Below, in pieces: positions 18,385 to 28,300 of a DNA stretch of 64,000 bases. The position numbers and the translations under genes are program-made. The notes beneath the pieces are model-generated. The model saw only the letters and a program-made list of their open reading frames with translations. It did not search any database and was not told the origin of the DNA. Source of the stretch: Barthelona sp. PCE (taxonomy: Eukaryota > Metamonada: BaSk clade); NCBI GenBank assembly GCA_040285745.1, contig JAUFOR010000003.1, positions 1,178,001 through 1,242,000 of the forward strand. The letters run 5' to 3'. Position 1 is the first letter of the stretch, and the number at the start of each line of letters is the position of its first letter.

Positions 18385-20493
18385 TTAATCTGGCATGTGA
18401 TACTCAACGATGGATGCTTCGGCCATAAATGAAGGAAGGTGGAACGTTTCCACTGTGGGATTGATCGATTCCGGGTCTTCCTCAATATTGTAAGTTTTCA
18501 ACAACATTGTTTTGGTCTCCTCTTCGTATGACATATCTTGAACAGTGTTATTGGGTAAATTATGATCAATATTCAGATTGGGTAAATTATTATCAATATT
18601 CAGATTGGGTAAATTGTCGTTTGTGAAAAAACGCGTCTTAATTGCACCGTGTTCAATATGTACTTTAATGATGCCACCCACTACGTGTATGTATGAATCT
18701 CCCACGAAATTATTGAAAAAGTTGCCTTCCTCAATTTTTTCATTCCTATAATACTGATAAAGGTGAACAGGCTCTAAGAAGCTTCCTGTTGACCAATCAA
18801 TACAGTGTAAATGTTGCAATGTTGCAACCCTACTGTGTGTATATACAACAAACAGCTGATGATCAGGTGTTTCAGCCAATGGACGAGGGTTAAAGTAAAC
18901 ATCACAATATTCATGTTCAAAAACAATGTGTTTTTGAACCTCCACATCATTCCCGTTGACATTGAGCTGAAGAAAATGGATTGTATTCTTACACAGAATA
19001 CATGCTGAATTATCAAAATGTGAACCCTGAACACTTCGAACATAAATATTCGGAGGAAGATCCAAAAGCAGCTTACTTCCCAAATACACCAAGCCTGTAC
19101 GATCCTCAAGACGGTCAACATTTAAGGGCAACCCTTGAATTAAACAATGGTTTATAGAACCGCAATGAGGTAAAATGGTTGTGATTGGCTTGGATTCTGA
19201 GCCATGCCAGTGAATTTTAACATATGTATTTGTTTCACTATGTTTCTCTGCCATTACAATAAAATCACCCCCTTCATTTGGATGAACTGATCGGATCACG
19301 TAGTTCGTACGTGAAATCTTATTATACTCACGCAGCACAATAAGCTTCCTTTCTTTGAAAAAAAAGTAATATCTTATCGAAGCGTTATCATACACTTCCG
19401 CTTTTCCATCAAAAAATATTTTCTTTGGGTGAAGACTTTTCAAACTCACAACCTCATTATCAACTGCTCTGAATTTGATTGGGCCATAACGTTCTGTTAT
19501 TTTATCAGTACCATAAAAAACACAATCTTCATCACGAAAGGAATTATCATTCAAATCTATATGCTTCCAGCCATCGCAAATTACATTATCAAGATTCATT
19601 TCACCCTCTAACATCTTCAATTCGTCGTTTTCGATATGAATCACCTTTATACCTGATCCAAAAAATATCATTGACAAAACATCTTGGGTGAGCGTCAACA
19701 ATGCAAAATTCGATAATTTGAAAATATTCAATCCTTTAAGCTGTGGAAACCTTTCTGTCAAGTTAACTTGGTTCCTCTGACAGTCAAATATTACCAATTC
19801 ACCATATCTATGATCTTGAAGGACTGAGAAAATGCAATCCGAGTTTAGACACCTGAAGTGTTCTAAATGAATACCATCTAACTGCTCAATATCAGGTTCA
19901 TGTGCCTCGTCCATGTCATCTGCAGAAAAATTGTAATGCCATGTGGTATCATCTTGGCATTTCCTTAACATAATGTAGTTTGAATTAATTGTTGATTGAG
20001 AGTCATACTCTCCAAGACATCGATATTCATCGGTTAGCACATTTAATATGTAGCACAGAATCACTTGTCTGTTATTAACGGTATCACTAATGGTGAATAG
20101 TAGGTGGTTTTCATCCATCGAAAATATTCTGCTAATTTGAAACCTTCCTATGTTGTCAAAAGGGAAGGGTATTCTCCTTCTTGTATGTTCAGCACTCATG
20201 ATTTCACTAAATAATAAGATATCAAGATGGGTTATAATACCACTGTCGTCAAAAAGCTGTTTGATGATCATGTAAGATTCTCCAGCTCTTCGCATATATG
20301 TGTACTTAAGAGGCTCACCCTTATCCTCCACATATCCAACAAAGCTCTTGCCTACAATGGCGCTTTCAATGAGGCTGATATCTGTGTTATCTCTTGACTT
20401 TAGCAATCTTAGACCCTGGCCCTCAAATATCAGTTGGCCCTCGGGATACGCCTTGATGATAAGGTCGTCCTCGAATTTACGAACCCTAGGCAT
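18385..20493 (-). CDS. MPR-family protein P2, beta-propeller-like, 702 aa
   Basis: Function unknown; paralog of P1 and probably P3. The start is ATG at 20493 (MPRVRKFEDD), which aligns the N-terminal MPR shared by all three. The sequence is a run of short beta-strands with charged turns (HLLFTISDTVNNRQVI, CIFSVLQDHRYGELVIFD), compatible with propeller blades lacking WD signatures. Shared blocks with P1 include TERFPQLKGL and FFFKERKLIVLREYN. Near the C-terminus a 9-residue unit NNLPNLNID occurs two and a bit times, encoded by a 27-nt tandem repeat (18551-18615). No signal peptide or membrane helix. It is divergent from the NFRKB-like gene across 420 nt. Confidence 0.8.
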   Translation of the reverse strand: MPRVRKFEDDLIIKAYPEGQLIFEGQGLRLLKSRDNTDISLIESAIVGKSFVGYVEDKGEPLKYTYMRRAGESYMIIKQLFDDSGIITHLDILLFSEIMSAEHTRRRIPFPFDNIGRFQISRIFSMDENHLLFTISDTVNNRQVILCYILNVLTDEYRCLGEYDSQSTINSNYIMLRKCQDDTTWHYNFSADDMDEAHEPDIEQLDGIHLEHFRCLNSDCIFSVLQDHRYGELVIFDCQRNQVNLTERFPQLKGLNIFKLSNFALLTLTQDVLSMIFFGSGIKVIHIENDELKMLEGEMNLDNVICDGWKHIDLNDNSFRDEDCVFYGTDKITERYGPIKFRAVDNEVVSLKSLHPKKIFFDGKAEVYDNASIRYYFFFKERKLIVLREYNKISRTNYVIRSVHPNEGGDFIVMAEKHSETNTYVKIHWHGSESKPITTILPHCGSINHCLIQGLPLNVDRLEDRTGLVYLGSKLLLDLPPNIYVRSVQGSHFDNSACILCKNTIHFLQLNVNGNDVEVQKHIVFEHEYCDVYFNPRPLAETPDHQLFVVYTHSRVATLQHLHCIDWSTGSFLEPVHLYQYYRNEKIEEGNFFNNFVGDSYIHVVGGIIKVHIEHGAIKTRFFTNDNLPNLNIDNNLPNLNIDHNLPNNTVQDMSYEEETKTMLLKTYNIEEDPESINPTVETFHLPSFMAEASIVEYHMPD
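18551..18615 (+). repeat. 27-nt tandem repeat inside P2
   Basis: Two nearly identical 27-nt units (18551-18577 and 18578-18604, one mismatch) and 11 nt of a third, starting TTGGGTAAATTAT. The repeat keeps the reading frame and adds copies of NNLPNLNID to P2. Recent slippage duplication is the simplest origin. Confidence 0.9.
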
Positions 20494-20913
20494 GAATAGC
20501 CGTGATGAAGTAGGTGAATATTGAGATAGCTTGAATTTCTTAAATATTAGTGCTTGCACGTGGCATATATAGATGATATAATACACGTGAAGCGTAAACA
20601 GAAAGTGAAACAGAACTGCATTCGCAATTCTATCCCCTCAATTTTTTTTGAGTGAGCATGTTCTGTGTTGTGTATGCGTTTATCCGTTGTAAGACTGGCA
20701 TAGCTCGGTGAACACAGAGATAGACATTATCAAATATCCTCTAGTAAATTTTTTGAGGAATGGACCTCATTCTGATTTCACTAATATATATATTAGTGAT
20801 TTTTTGAATACTCACTTGGAATTTAGTACTTGCTAATATTTGTACACTATTGTTAAAATTTTCTTTGTGATGTCCAACTTGCTTTTTCTTATACTCCCTT
20901 ATTTTTTACTGCT
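20494..20913. other. divergent promoter region, P2 / NFRKB-like gene
   Basis: 420 nt with no gene. It contains a 22-bp perfect palindrome (20778-20799) and a TCCCTTAT element (about 20895-20902) 12 nt before the NFRKB-like ATG. Confidence 0.5.
20778..20799. repeat. 22-bp perfect palindrome
   Basis: TCACTAATATA followed by its exact reverse complement, with no loop. It lies between two divergent genes, 115 nt before the NFRKB-like start. It could be a dimeric factor site, a cruciform, or chance in AT-rich DNA. Confidence 0.85.
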
Positions 20914-22782
20914 ATGCAAGAGATTGATGTAGCAGAGACTACCGGGGCACTTGACATTGAACTGGCAGAGCGATTGTGCCAGATCACGTTCAACGATGCA
21001 CCAAAGGAATTTAGTTTTGCATCTGATGAGTTTGAGTTGACAGACGACGAGGGAGCAACGGGGGGCTTCAAGTTCGACGATACGTGGCACCAGACAGAGG
21101 AGTTTCTGTACGAGGGAGAGTTTTTTTCTCTGCCTCTTTACTGTTTAGTGGATGATTCGCTTCGGCATCTCGACTATGCCGCGTTTTACAACAAAATCGC
21201 TGGTCCTGAGCGCGAAAGGATGAAGCAATACCTTCCTGCAAATTTCTCCGATGATGATGTGATAACTGTTTTATCTGAACTGCAGTCCGGGGTTCTTTAT
21301 CGGGGACGTAATGACCAGCACACGCTTGCTGATGGTATACTAACTGGTACGATGAATTCTGGAATCGCACCAATCATAGAAGTGGAAACAGCTCTGCTTG
21401 CCGATGGTAAACGTTTTGCTGTCCGTGAGTCGTTTTTAAACTCACGCTACATGGCTGTATCGCTGATGGAACGAATGATGCATTATGAAATGCCGAAGTT
21501 CGAGGGTTTCGGACTATCTTCGTTTCTACCTCCTTTTTCCACACTTCTAAAGGCACAAAACACACACGAGAAGATCACAGCACTGTCTCGTCTCACAGAA
21601 TCTATTGACAAGGCTGCCAGACTTCGGTCCATCGTGAAAGCCCCTGTTGACCTCAACACAAAACCGTTAGAGGTGCCCGACTGCGAGGGTAAGACATGGC
21701 TTGGTCTCTTGATAACGCTAATGCATGAAGCTCAATTTGTAACGCTTGCCCAGTTGCAGCAGGTTTTTGACGCGGTTTCTATCGATCTATACGAGGGTTT
21801 CACCGCACCTGAGATCGCAATGGTTATTCTCTTTGGGCTTTTCTCACCAATACCATCTCTTGCCCAACTAGTTGATGGAACGCCAGTGGATATTGATGCC
21901 TTACCCCATCTCGGCACAGGAACTTACACGCTGCTGAAAGACCAGCTCCCTGAAGACTTCACACAGTACGAAGAATACGTGGCATCACTCTTTGTTGTTC
22001 CATCTGAAAGTTTTATAGAAGCGCTGAGTCGTAAGCCAAAACAGTTCCCTACTGGTTACAGCGAAGCAAAAACAAAGCACGCTTACCGCTGTCAGGAGAG
22101 GGAGAGGACAATTCGTATTCTGGAGCCTTTTCATTTCGTCATTGCCGGTCAACGTTGTTATTCTAATCCTTTGATGCAGAAACTCCGTGGCAACAAGGCG
22201 CGTAAGCACAACGCAATGCTCGACAACCGCCCATATTACATCACAGCAGCGTGCATCCTGCAAAACGCGGTCTGTGTACTTCCCGGCTTCACAGGTTCCA
22301 AGCCAATGACGCAGAAAGTGATAGGGTGGTCTATTTTCGTCCGCCCAGGCCTGAATACCGATTCGCTGTCCAAGTTTACAACAACTACCGTTGATAGATG
22401 CATTAAAAAGAGGAATCCGAGCCTAATGTATTACGCAAGAGGCAAGGTGTTTATCAGTTTACACTATCATCGAACGTTCATAACTTATTACAGCGACTAC
22501 AGCAAGCGAGAGATCGGACTACCCGATCTTTCTGAGTTGAAGAAGCCAACACCTGCCAGCAAGAAGAGAACTGCTGAGAACCGCACTAATAAGCGGAAAA
22601 CACATAGGAGATCTGTATCACAGCTGGAGACGTCGCGTTTTCTGGGCGTTTCATCACGTAAAAAGAGAAACAATAAGAAGAAAGTACAGGACATAGACAT
22701 TGATTCCCTGTTCGTCAACAGCACTGCTATGGAACATAAAACTGCGCCTCAGGCAGACATTAAGCAGATTCCACCACAATAG
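20914..22782 (+). CDS. NFRKB-like INO80-complex subunit
   Basis: NFRKB binds the INO80 chromatin remodeller and, in animals, the deubiquitinase UCH37. Two regions support the call. Residues about 65-135 (FSLPLYCLVDDSL, ERERMKQYLP) look like the DEUBAD helical domain. Residues about 390-530 match the conserved C-terminal part of plant NFRKB proteins: basic residues before HNAMLDNRPYYITAACIL, then NAVCVLPGFTGSKPM, and a YYARGKVFISLHYHR end comparable to FDGERKLWVYLHR. The C-terminus is Lys/Arg-rich (nuclear localisation signals). At 622 residues it is about half the animal length. TCCCTTAT sits 12 nt upstream. The stop is 2 nt from that of striatin (convergent). The assignment rests on remembered family features. 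Confidence 0.7.
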   Translation: MQEIDVAETTGALDIELAERLCQITFNDAPKEFSFASDEFELTDDEGATGGFKFDDTWHQTEEFLYEGEFFSLPLYCLVDDSLRHLDYAAFYNKIAGPERERMKQYLPANFSDDDVITVLSELQSGVLYRGRNDQHTLADGILTGTMNSGIAPIIEVETALLADGKRFAVRESFLNSRYMAVSLMERMMHYEMPKFEGFGLSSFLPPFSTLLKAQNTHEKITALSRLTESIDKAARLRSIVKAPVDLNTKPLEVPDCEGKTWLGLLITLMHEAQFVTLAQLQQVFDAVSIDLYEGFTAPEIAMVILFGLFSPIPSLAQLVDGTPVDIDALPHLGTGTYTLLKDQLPEDFTQYEEYVASLFVVPSESFIEALSRKPKQFPTGYSEAKTKHAYRCQERERTIRILEPFHFVIAGQRCYSNPLMQKLRGNKARKHNAMLDNRPYYITAACILQNAVCVLPGFTGSKPMTQKVIGWSIFVRPGLNTDSLSKFTTTTVDRCIKKRNPSLMYYARGKVFISLHYHRTFITYYSDYSKREIGLPDLSELKKPTPASKKRTAENRTNKRKTHRRSVSQLETSRFLGVSSRKKRNNKKKVQDIDIDSLFVNSTAMEHKTAPQADIKQIPPQ

Positions 22783-22784
22783 TT

Positions 22785-24368
22785 TTATTGATAAAGACCA
22801 ACGATACCGTCTATTCCAACGGTTGCAATTAAAGGAATGTCTCTGTGTATGTTCATCATAATAGGATCTCTATTCTCAGAGTAGTGAGTTGTCCGAATGA
22901 TCTGCCTTACCGGATTCTTTCCTCTCAAATCTAAAACGACAAGGTTTCCGTCTCTTCCGCATGTGATTAGGCTCATTGAGTTTCGGTGATGGACGATGCG
23001 GTCGATGGCGCCACCATGGTCGTGTCTGATGACAGAGATTTCGTTGTTGCGTGGATCGATCAATTCAAGTGAACCGTTTGTTTTACCTATTGCTATTCTA
23101 TTTGACGATTCTGCCCCGAAAGTAAAGGAACATGTTGATATGTTGTTTGTTTTGTAAGTATGCACGGCGTCCCCACTGCCAAGGTGAAGTATCGTTGCAG
23201 ATTGTTTGCAACCAACCAACGCAAAGGGGTCTGTCAAAGGCATAGGCGTTGTCTGCACAGACACAACAGGTGAGTCAAGCGTAACAGACTGGCCCATCTC
23301 TGGTCCATTCTTTCCAATATGGTGATACTTAACGGAACCATCTGAGCAACCTGTAACCAACATATTTTGGGAGTGGTGCACGTCCATTGCCCAAATTGTA
23401 TCGTTGTGGGCTCGGATCTTGCTCAATAAAAAGGGACAACTTGATACATGAGGAGAAAACGGTGTTGCGATGTTGTCTAAATCAAATCCAAAAGTGAGCA
23501 CTTCACCATTGCTATTTGAACCAAAGACAAAGCCAAGCTCACTGTACGCAACCGACAAAACAGGATCGGTGGATCCACGGAAGACACAAAGGGGGTCAAA
23601 AGTGGCGAGTCCGCGACGGTGCTTGTTGCTTAATAAATCATTAACGTTCCAAGCTCTGACAATACAATCACCACCTGCTGTGAACAGAAGGGGCTCGTCT
23701 GAATGCCAGACACAGTCGTGGATAGTTCCCAAATGCCCTCTTATCATGTTACATGGTTCAAACTTCTGGGTGCGAATTACTTCATCAGGCATATCTGATA
23801 CGCTGATCTCCATATCATTGTCAAGAACAAGCGGGGACGTGACCACAGTACCTTCTCCTGTGACGCTCATTGTGTTATTAACGCTGGGAGTCCTAGGAGT
23901 TGAAGGTGCTAATGATTCATCTTCTGGATCGAAAGATGATGTATGTGATACGTTACTGATAGATCTAGGTCGCACGTAGCGTGCGGAGAGAGAGTTAGTT
24001 CTGGAACGCTGCAATTCTCCTCCCATTAAGCTCACGTATTTTTCAAGGAGTTCTAGTTCTGTCCCTGTTGCTTCTTTCATGTGTGTGTATAGAGACTTTG
24101 CAAGGAAATCATCGCTTTCGGGTACCAGAACGGTGCTGTCGTTGTTATTGCTTTGTTGTTGTAGCAATGCGTTCTCTAACATGTCTAATCTGACTGAAGA
24201 TTGTGTGAGCATCTCGTCACTGAGCTTTAATCTATCGTTTGATATGCGTAACTGCTCATTTAACTCGACATTTTCTTGTTGTAGTTGCTCAAATCGAGAT
24301 TGGAAATCATTATAGTGTATCCGCAAGGCTTTAAGTGCCGTTGGAAAGTCAACATAGTCGTTTGACAT
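22785..24368 (-). CDS. striatin-like WD40 scaffold (STRIPAK)
   Basis: Striatins are the regulatory PP2A B''' subunits that organise STRIPAK phosphatase-kinase complexes. The start is ATG at 24368. Residues about 5-85 match the striatin N-terminus: an aromatic segment (ALKALRIHYNDFQSRFEQL) running into a coiled coil ending MLENALLQQQ, comparable to MLEYALKQER. A Ser/Thr/Pro-rich linker follows, then WD repeats from about residue 205: IRGHLGTIHDCVWHSDEPLLFTA, IRAHNDTIWAMDVHHSQNML, and a C-terminal IATVGIDGIVGLYQ like the striatin end. At 527 residues it is shorter than animal striatins. The stop codon overlaps an AATAAA sequence and lies 2 nt from the NFRKB-like stop. Confidence 0.82.
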   Translation of the reverse strand: MSNDYVDFPTALKALRIHYNDFQSRFEQLQQENVELNEQLRISNDRLKLSDEMLTQSSVRLDMLENALLQQQSNNNDSTVLVPESDDFLAKSLYTHMKEATGTELELLEKYVSLMGGELQRSRTNSLSARYVRPRSISNVSHTSSFDPEDESLAPSTPRTPSVNNTMSVTGEGTVVTSPLVLDNDMEISVSDMPDEVIRTQKFEPCNMIRGHLGTIHDCVWHSDEPLLFTAGGDCIVRAWNVNDLLSNKHRRGLATFDPLCVFRGSTDPVLSVAYSELGFVFGSNSNGEVLTFGFDLDNIATPFSPHVSSCPFLLSKIRAHNDTIWAMDVHHSQNMLVTGCSDGSVKYHHIGKNGPEMGQSVTLDSPVVSVQTTPMPLTDPFALVGCKQSATILHLGSGDAVHTYKTNNISTCSFTFGAESSNRIAIGKTNGSLELIDPRNNEISVIRHDHGGAIDRIVHHRNSMSLITCGRDGNLVVLDLRGKNPVRQIIRTTHYSENRDPIMMNIHRDIPLIATVGIDGIVGLYQ

Positions 24369-24668
24369 CTTCAATGGTTAGAAAGAGGTGAGAATCTATG
24401 ATTACAAGTAGTGTTGTGATACCCATGTTTAAACAAACGCGGGGGGCGGGAATTGTCCGATTTATTATAGTATTTTCGTGATATATTGCGTTGTAGTATT
24501 CGGAGAAGCGTATTATGATTTATTTGCAGTTTATGTTCTTTAGATACCATTTATTATATATGGTGTGGGTATTTACTACGGTGTAAGGTTGATGGCATAT
24601 TCAAAACATATCCAAGTTCCAAAATATGGAAAAAGGGAAATTGACTATTCTTGTGGCTGAAACACTTA
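24369..24668. other. 300-nt spacer between striatin-like and CIA2 genes
   Basis: Both flanking genes are on the minus strand. AT-rich, with a short GC-rich patch (GCGGGGGGCGGG near 24438-24449). No gene or RNA recognised; it contains the striatin-like promoter and the CIA2 3' flank. Confidence 0.45.
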
Positions 24669-25082
24669 TTAGAGCGTGCTGTTGATCTTTTCGAGGATAT
24701 GGGGCTTTTCAAGAGCAGCACAGACTCTTTCCTTGTCATTCAATTGCTTGTTGATGTGTATATCTTGATTGTGTGTGCCAATCTTGACGAATACATTTGG
24801 AAATATCCTGGGGGGTAAGCAGCGCATCAGTTGTGCCTGGATAGATAAGGCAATAAGCATTGCTAAGGTGCAATGTGGAACAGTTGGAATAAATGTCAAT
24901 TTGACAATATTTTTATCATCCTGTACTTCTATAAGATCAGGACTAACAATCTGTAGGTCTTCAAGGGTAGCGCTTGGGTGTTCAGGATCTTTAATGTTTC
25001 GAACCATATTAAAAATTTCTTGGGGGGTAAAAGGTTCTCTCTCCACCGGAGACAAAGGTTCTCTTGCTGCTTCTGTCGACAT
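24669..25082 (-). CDS. CIA2: cytosolic Fe-S assembly targeting factor CIA2 (MIP18/FAM96)
   Basis: CIA2 acts with CIA1 and MMS19 to deliver 4Fe-4S clusters to cytosolic and nuclear apoproteins. The start is ATG at 25082 (MSTEAAREP). The MIP18 family core is nearly complete: IKDPEHPSATLEDLQIV, IPTVPHCTLAMLIALSIQ with the conserved reactive Cys71, LPPRIFPNVFVKIGTH and NKQLNDKERVCAALEKPH. The length of 137 residues is close to other family members. There is no targeting peptide. With the desulfurase-like gene 9 kb away it shows active Fe-S biogenesis in this organism; the aconitase here needs a 4Fe-4S cluster, though clients cannot be deduced. Confidence 0.95.
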   Translation of the reverse strand: MSTEAAREPLSPVEREPFTPQEIFNMVRNIKDPEHPSATLEDLQIVSPDLIEVQDDKNIVKLTFIPTVPHCTLAMLIALSIQAQLMRCLPPRIFPNVFVKIGTHNQDIHINKQLNDKERVCAALEKPHILEKINSTL

Positions 25083-25211
25083 GGTAATGCAAATAAAAGA
25101 TTTTGCAGGTAAAAATGGTAGAAAAAAGTACAACACAAACGAAGGTCAAAATCATCTTCTATAGAAGCAGGCATCATTAAAAATACTTGTACAACTGGCC
25201 AGAGCCAGGAT

Positions 25212-25248
25212 TATGGAATATTGTTTCCCCTGTAGGCAATATTCCATA
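25212..25248. repeat. stem-loop: 12-bp perfect inverted repeat, 13-nt loop
   Basis: TATGGAATATTG at 25212-25223 and its exact complement at 25237-25248, separated by TTTCCCCTGTAGG. It lies 60-97 nt downstream of the SPT16 stop (minus strand) and upstream of CIA2, in the 226-nt spacer. It could be a 3' UTR or terminator-like element, a regulatory site for CIA2, or a decayed short mobile element. Confidence 0.85.
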
Positions 25249-25308
25249 TCGTGAGCATAATTCAAGTATTCTAATCGATAAAGCAGCTATTTGTATTTAA
25301 TTTACTGT

Positions 25309-28300
25309 CTATCTAGTACGTGCTGCTTTCCTCTTGGGTCTACCAGGCTTTCTCTTTGTTTTAGGATTCTCACCATATGTATTCTTAGAGTCTTCTTCCT
25401 GTGCCCATCTCTCAAGCTCCTCACTGTCCAATCCCTCATCGATTTCTTCGACATAAGCATCAAATTCTTCTTCTTCTTCGAATTTCATGTTAGGGTTATA
25501 TTCTTCATCATCAGAATACTCTGCATCAAGATCAAACATTACGTCGGGGTCGTTCGGGTCCTCAGGCTCCTCATAAGACTCATCATAGGGTACTTCAACT
25601 AGAGCTCTCCAACCGCGTTGTGCAATGAACGATTCTGGGTCTTCCCTTGCGTATTGCACAAGATCACCCCACTTAAGTTGGGACGCGTATTCAAAAAACT
25701 TGATGTTACAGCTGTCTAACCAGACACGAATGTTGTCAGCCTTGGAGGAATTGATCATCGAAATAGTTTGGGGTGCCTTATTATAATCCTTCCAAATGAT
25801 AACCATATCAAATGTCTGGTTGAAGCCACCTCCGCCAGAGAAACGCTGTAAGAAAATGCAGTCTATCTCAGAAAGAGCAATGATGATTGGATCTCTGCTA
25901 TTGATTGATACAAGCAACTCATTCGTTGCGGTGGGCTTGAAAAGAGTAGAGGAGCGGTCGGGCGAGCCATAGAACTCACTCTTCTTCTTGCTGTTGGGGA
26001 TGTCGAAGTGAAGACCAAATGGGTTACCGAGGTGCTCAACCTGCTTTGCAAATTCATGGAACTCCTTCACCATGCGCTTGCGCCTCTGGTCCTCCTGGCG
26101 TTGCTCCTCAGCAGCAGAACGATAGCTGGACTGAGCAGTACTGAGCGAATCTTCAGAAATGATCTCTCGCTTGAAGGTCACATACTCTGTATCTTTTTTG
26201 TTAGTGAGTTGGATTCTCTTCAGCTTGAACACGATCTTGCATGCAGGCTGTGCGCGGGTAGCAGGAATAAAAACAGCATGCTTGACGTTGTTATAATGGA
26301 GGTCAAAGACATTCCCTTTCTTTGACTTGAACCTAATTCCGTTCATGTGGAACTCTACGTCTCCGATACACTTACCCAACGCCAACTTTGGGTACATTTC
26401 GGTATCACGAAGATAGAAACGCTTCATATTGCGGTCTGTGAGCATCTTCAAAGGTTCGTTCTTTGCGAGTTGCACGTTGAGCGAACGCTGCGTCTTCTGG
26501 TCCTTGTAACGCTTCAGCAAAGTCTTGACATTGCTGTGCACGTTTTCCATGTGCTTGGTGTTTGCAGAACGGAATGAGAGCGTCTTGATAAACTGGCATC
26601 CTCCATAGTGCTGGACACCAATATAGTCCTGGTTAGTGGACGACGGGTATTTGAGTTGAATGGTAACCATACAGTCAGCATCCGACTTGACTATCTGACA
26701 GGACTTGATTGTCTCAATGTGAAATGGCACGAGATTACCGTAGATGGGCACCAGAACTGTGTTGTTCTGTGAGTCGACGCGAATCATATCTGTCCTCTGC
26801 TCTGTAAATTGGGATCTTACAGCGTTGGCCTTTGCTTCGTTAGGGTATGAAGAGAAGTATCCGAGCTTCTCCTCCTCCTCGTTTCCGTTATCATGGATGG
26901 CTCTCAGGCGCTCAATGACCTCCTGCTCATGAATGTCTGCGAGTTCGTTCTGATGTGCAATGACTTTAGCCATAGCTGAACGACCGTCTTGATTCTTCAG
27001 AGCTGCAAGCTTCCTGCGGGTGAGCGGGCCCTTGATCTCGACGCCCTCAGGGATCTCAACAAGATCAATATCAAGATGGGCCATATCGTGTCGGTCTTCT
27101 GCTTTAGACCGATAAGCCTCAGTTGCAAAGTGGATATGACCAAAGTCAGCCTTGATGGGGGTGAGTAATTTGCATCCGTTTGTGGTGACCGAGACTGTAT
27201 CAACCAAGAGGATTCCGTAACGTCTAGTACGTCTATTGAAACGTACGTTGCCCAAACCCAAAAAGATGCATATAACCATATTATCGGTGATGACTCTCTC
27301 CGATCCCTCTTCAATTCTGAACGTCTTGTATCTATTGGCATAGTTACACACGAAACCGAAATAGTTCTTTAATGAATTAGTAAAAACGCGGTCTTGAGGC
27401 TGCTTATCAGTCTCTTTGACGCCATCCATGAAGTGATCCTTCAGCTGGGTGTAGAGATCGCCCAGAACCATACCAGGCTTGATGATCGTGCTGGCGTATT
27501 TTCTGGTTGCATTAAGGGCGGTGTAGCATAGCTTCTGATCTGCTGAAGCATCGAGCATAGTTGTTCGGGCGCAGTACGTGTGCACACCCTTGTACACACC
27601 GTGGCAGTAGACGGTGATGATGTCCTTGTAGATGTTCTCACCGTTTGGCTTTTGCTTAAGGGTGATTGGGTTGACACCACCAGAGTGCACATTGACCTGG
27701 TCGAGATAGAACTGGCCGCTCTTATTGTGCTCAGTGAGGCTGTCGTTGATGCGCTGACAGAGACTCTGATGAGTAACGTTTTGGTTTCGACCTAAAACCT
27801 TGACCACGTTCTTCTGGCCAAACTTGATTGCCTTGCAGAGGTGGGAAGCGCACTCGTTGGCGAGGAACTGGACTTTCTCAGTCGCAGAAGCGAGGATATC
27901 CTCAAGAGGGTTTGTAACATCAACAAACTTGGTGGAAACACTAGTAATGATAGAACTGACAGGCTTCGACAGGAAATCACGGACTTCTACATCGATCACA
28001 CCAATTGATTCACCGTTGAAACTGCCTGAAAGGTGCTCACCGACAGCATCAATACAATTCTGATAGTTCGTCGTTTTATCGAAAGGTAGAGCATTGATCT
28101 TGAGGGGGAAATTCTCAGGAACCGATTGAAGCAGGGTGGTTAGATAAGCTAACTTCTTCTTTGTAGTGCAGAAAAGTACACATGATTCACAACAAAGTAT
28201 AACTGAAGAAGGCAAATAGTACTCAAAAAAGTACAAATGTACGGCTTCTGTAACCTCATGAGCAACCTCAGACTTAGATTTGTCTGCAGCAATAAGCAAA

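Noticed and set aside
25205-25250. GGAATATTG/CCTACAGGGG, reminiscent of a 16S rRNA segment
   Set aside because: Only 9-10 nt match; the rest forms a hairpin unlike rRNA. Treated as a stem-loop, not a ribosomal fragment.
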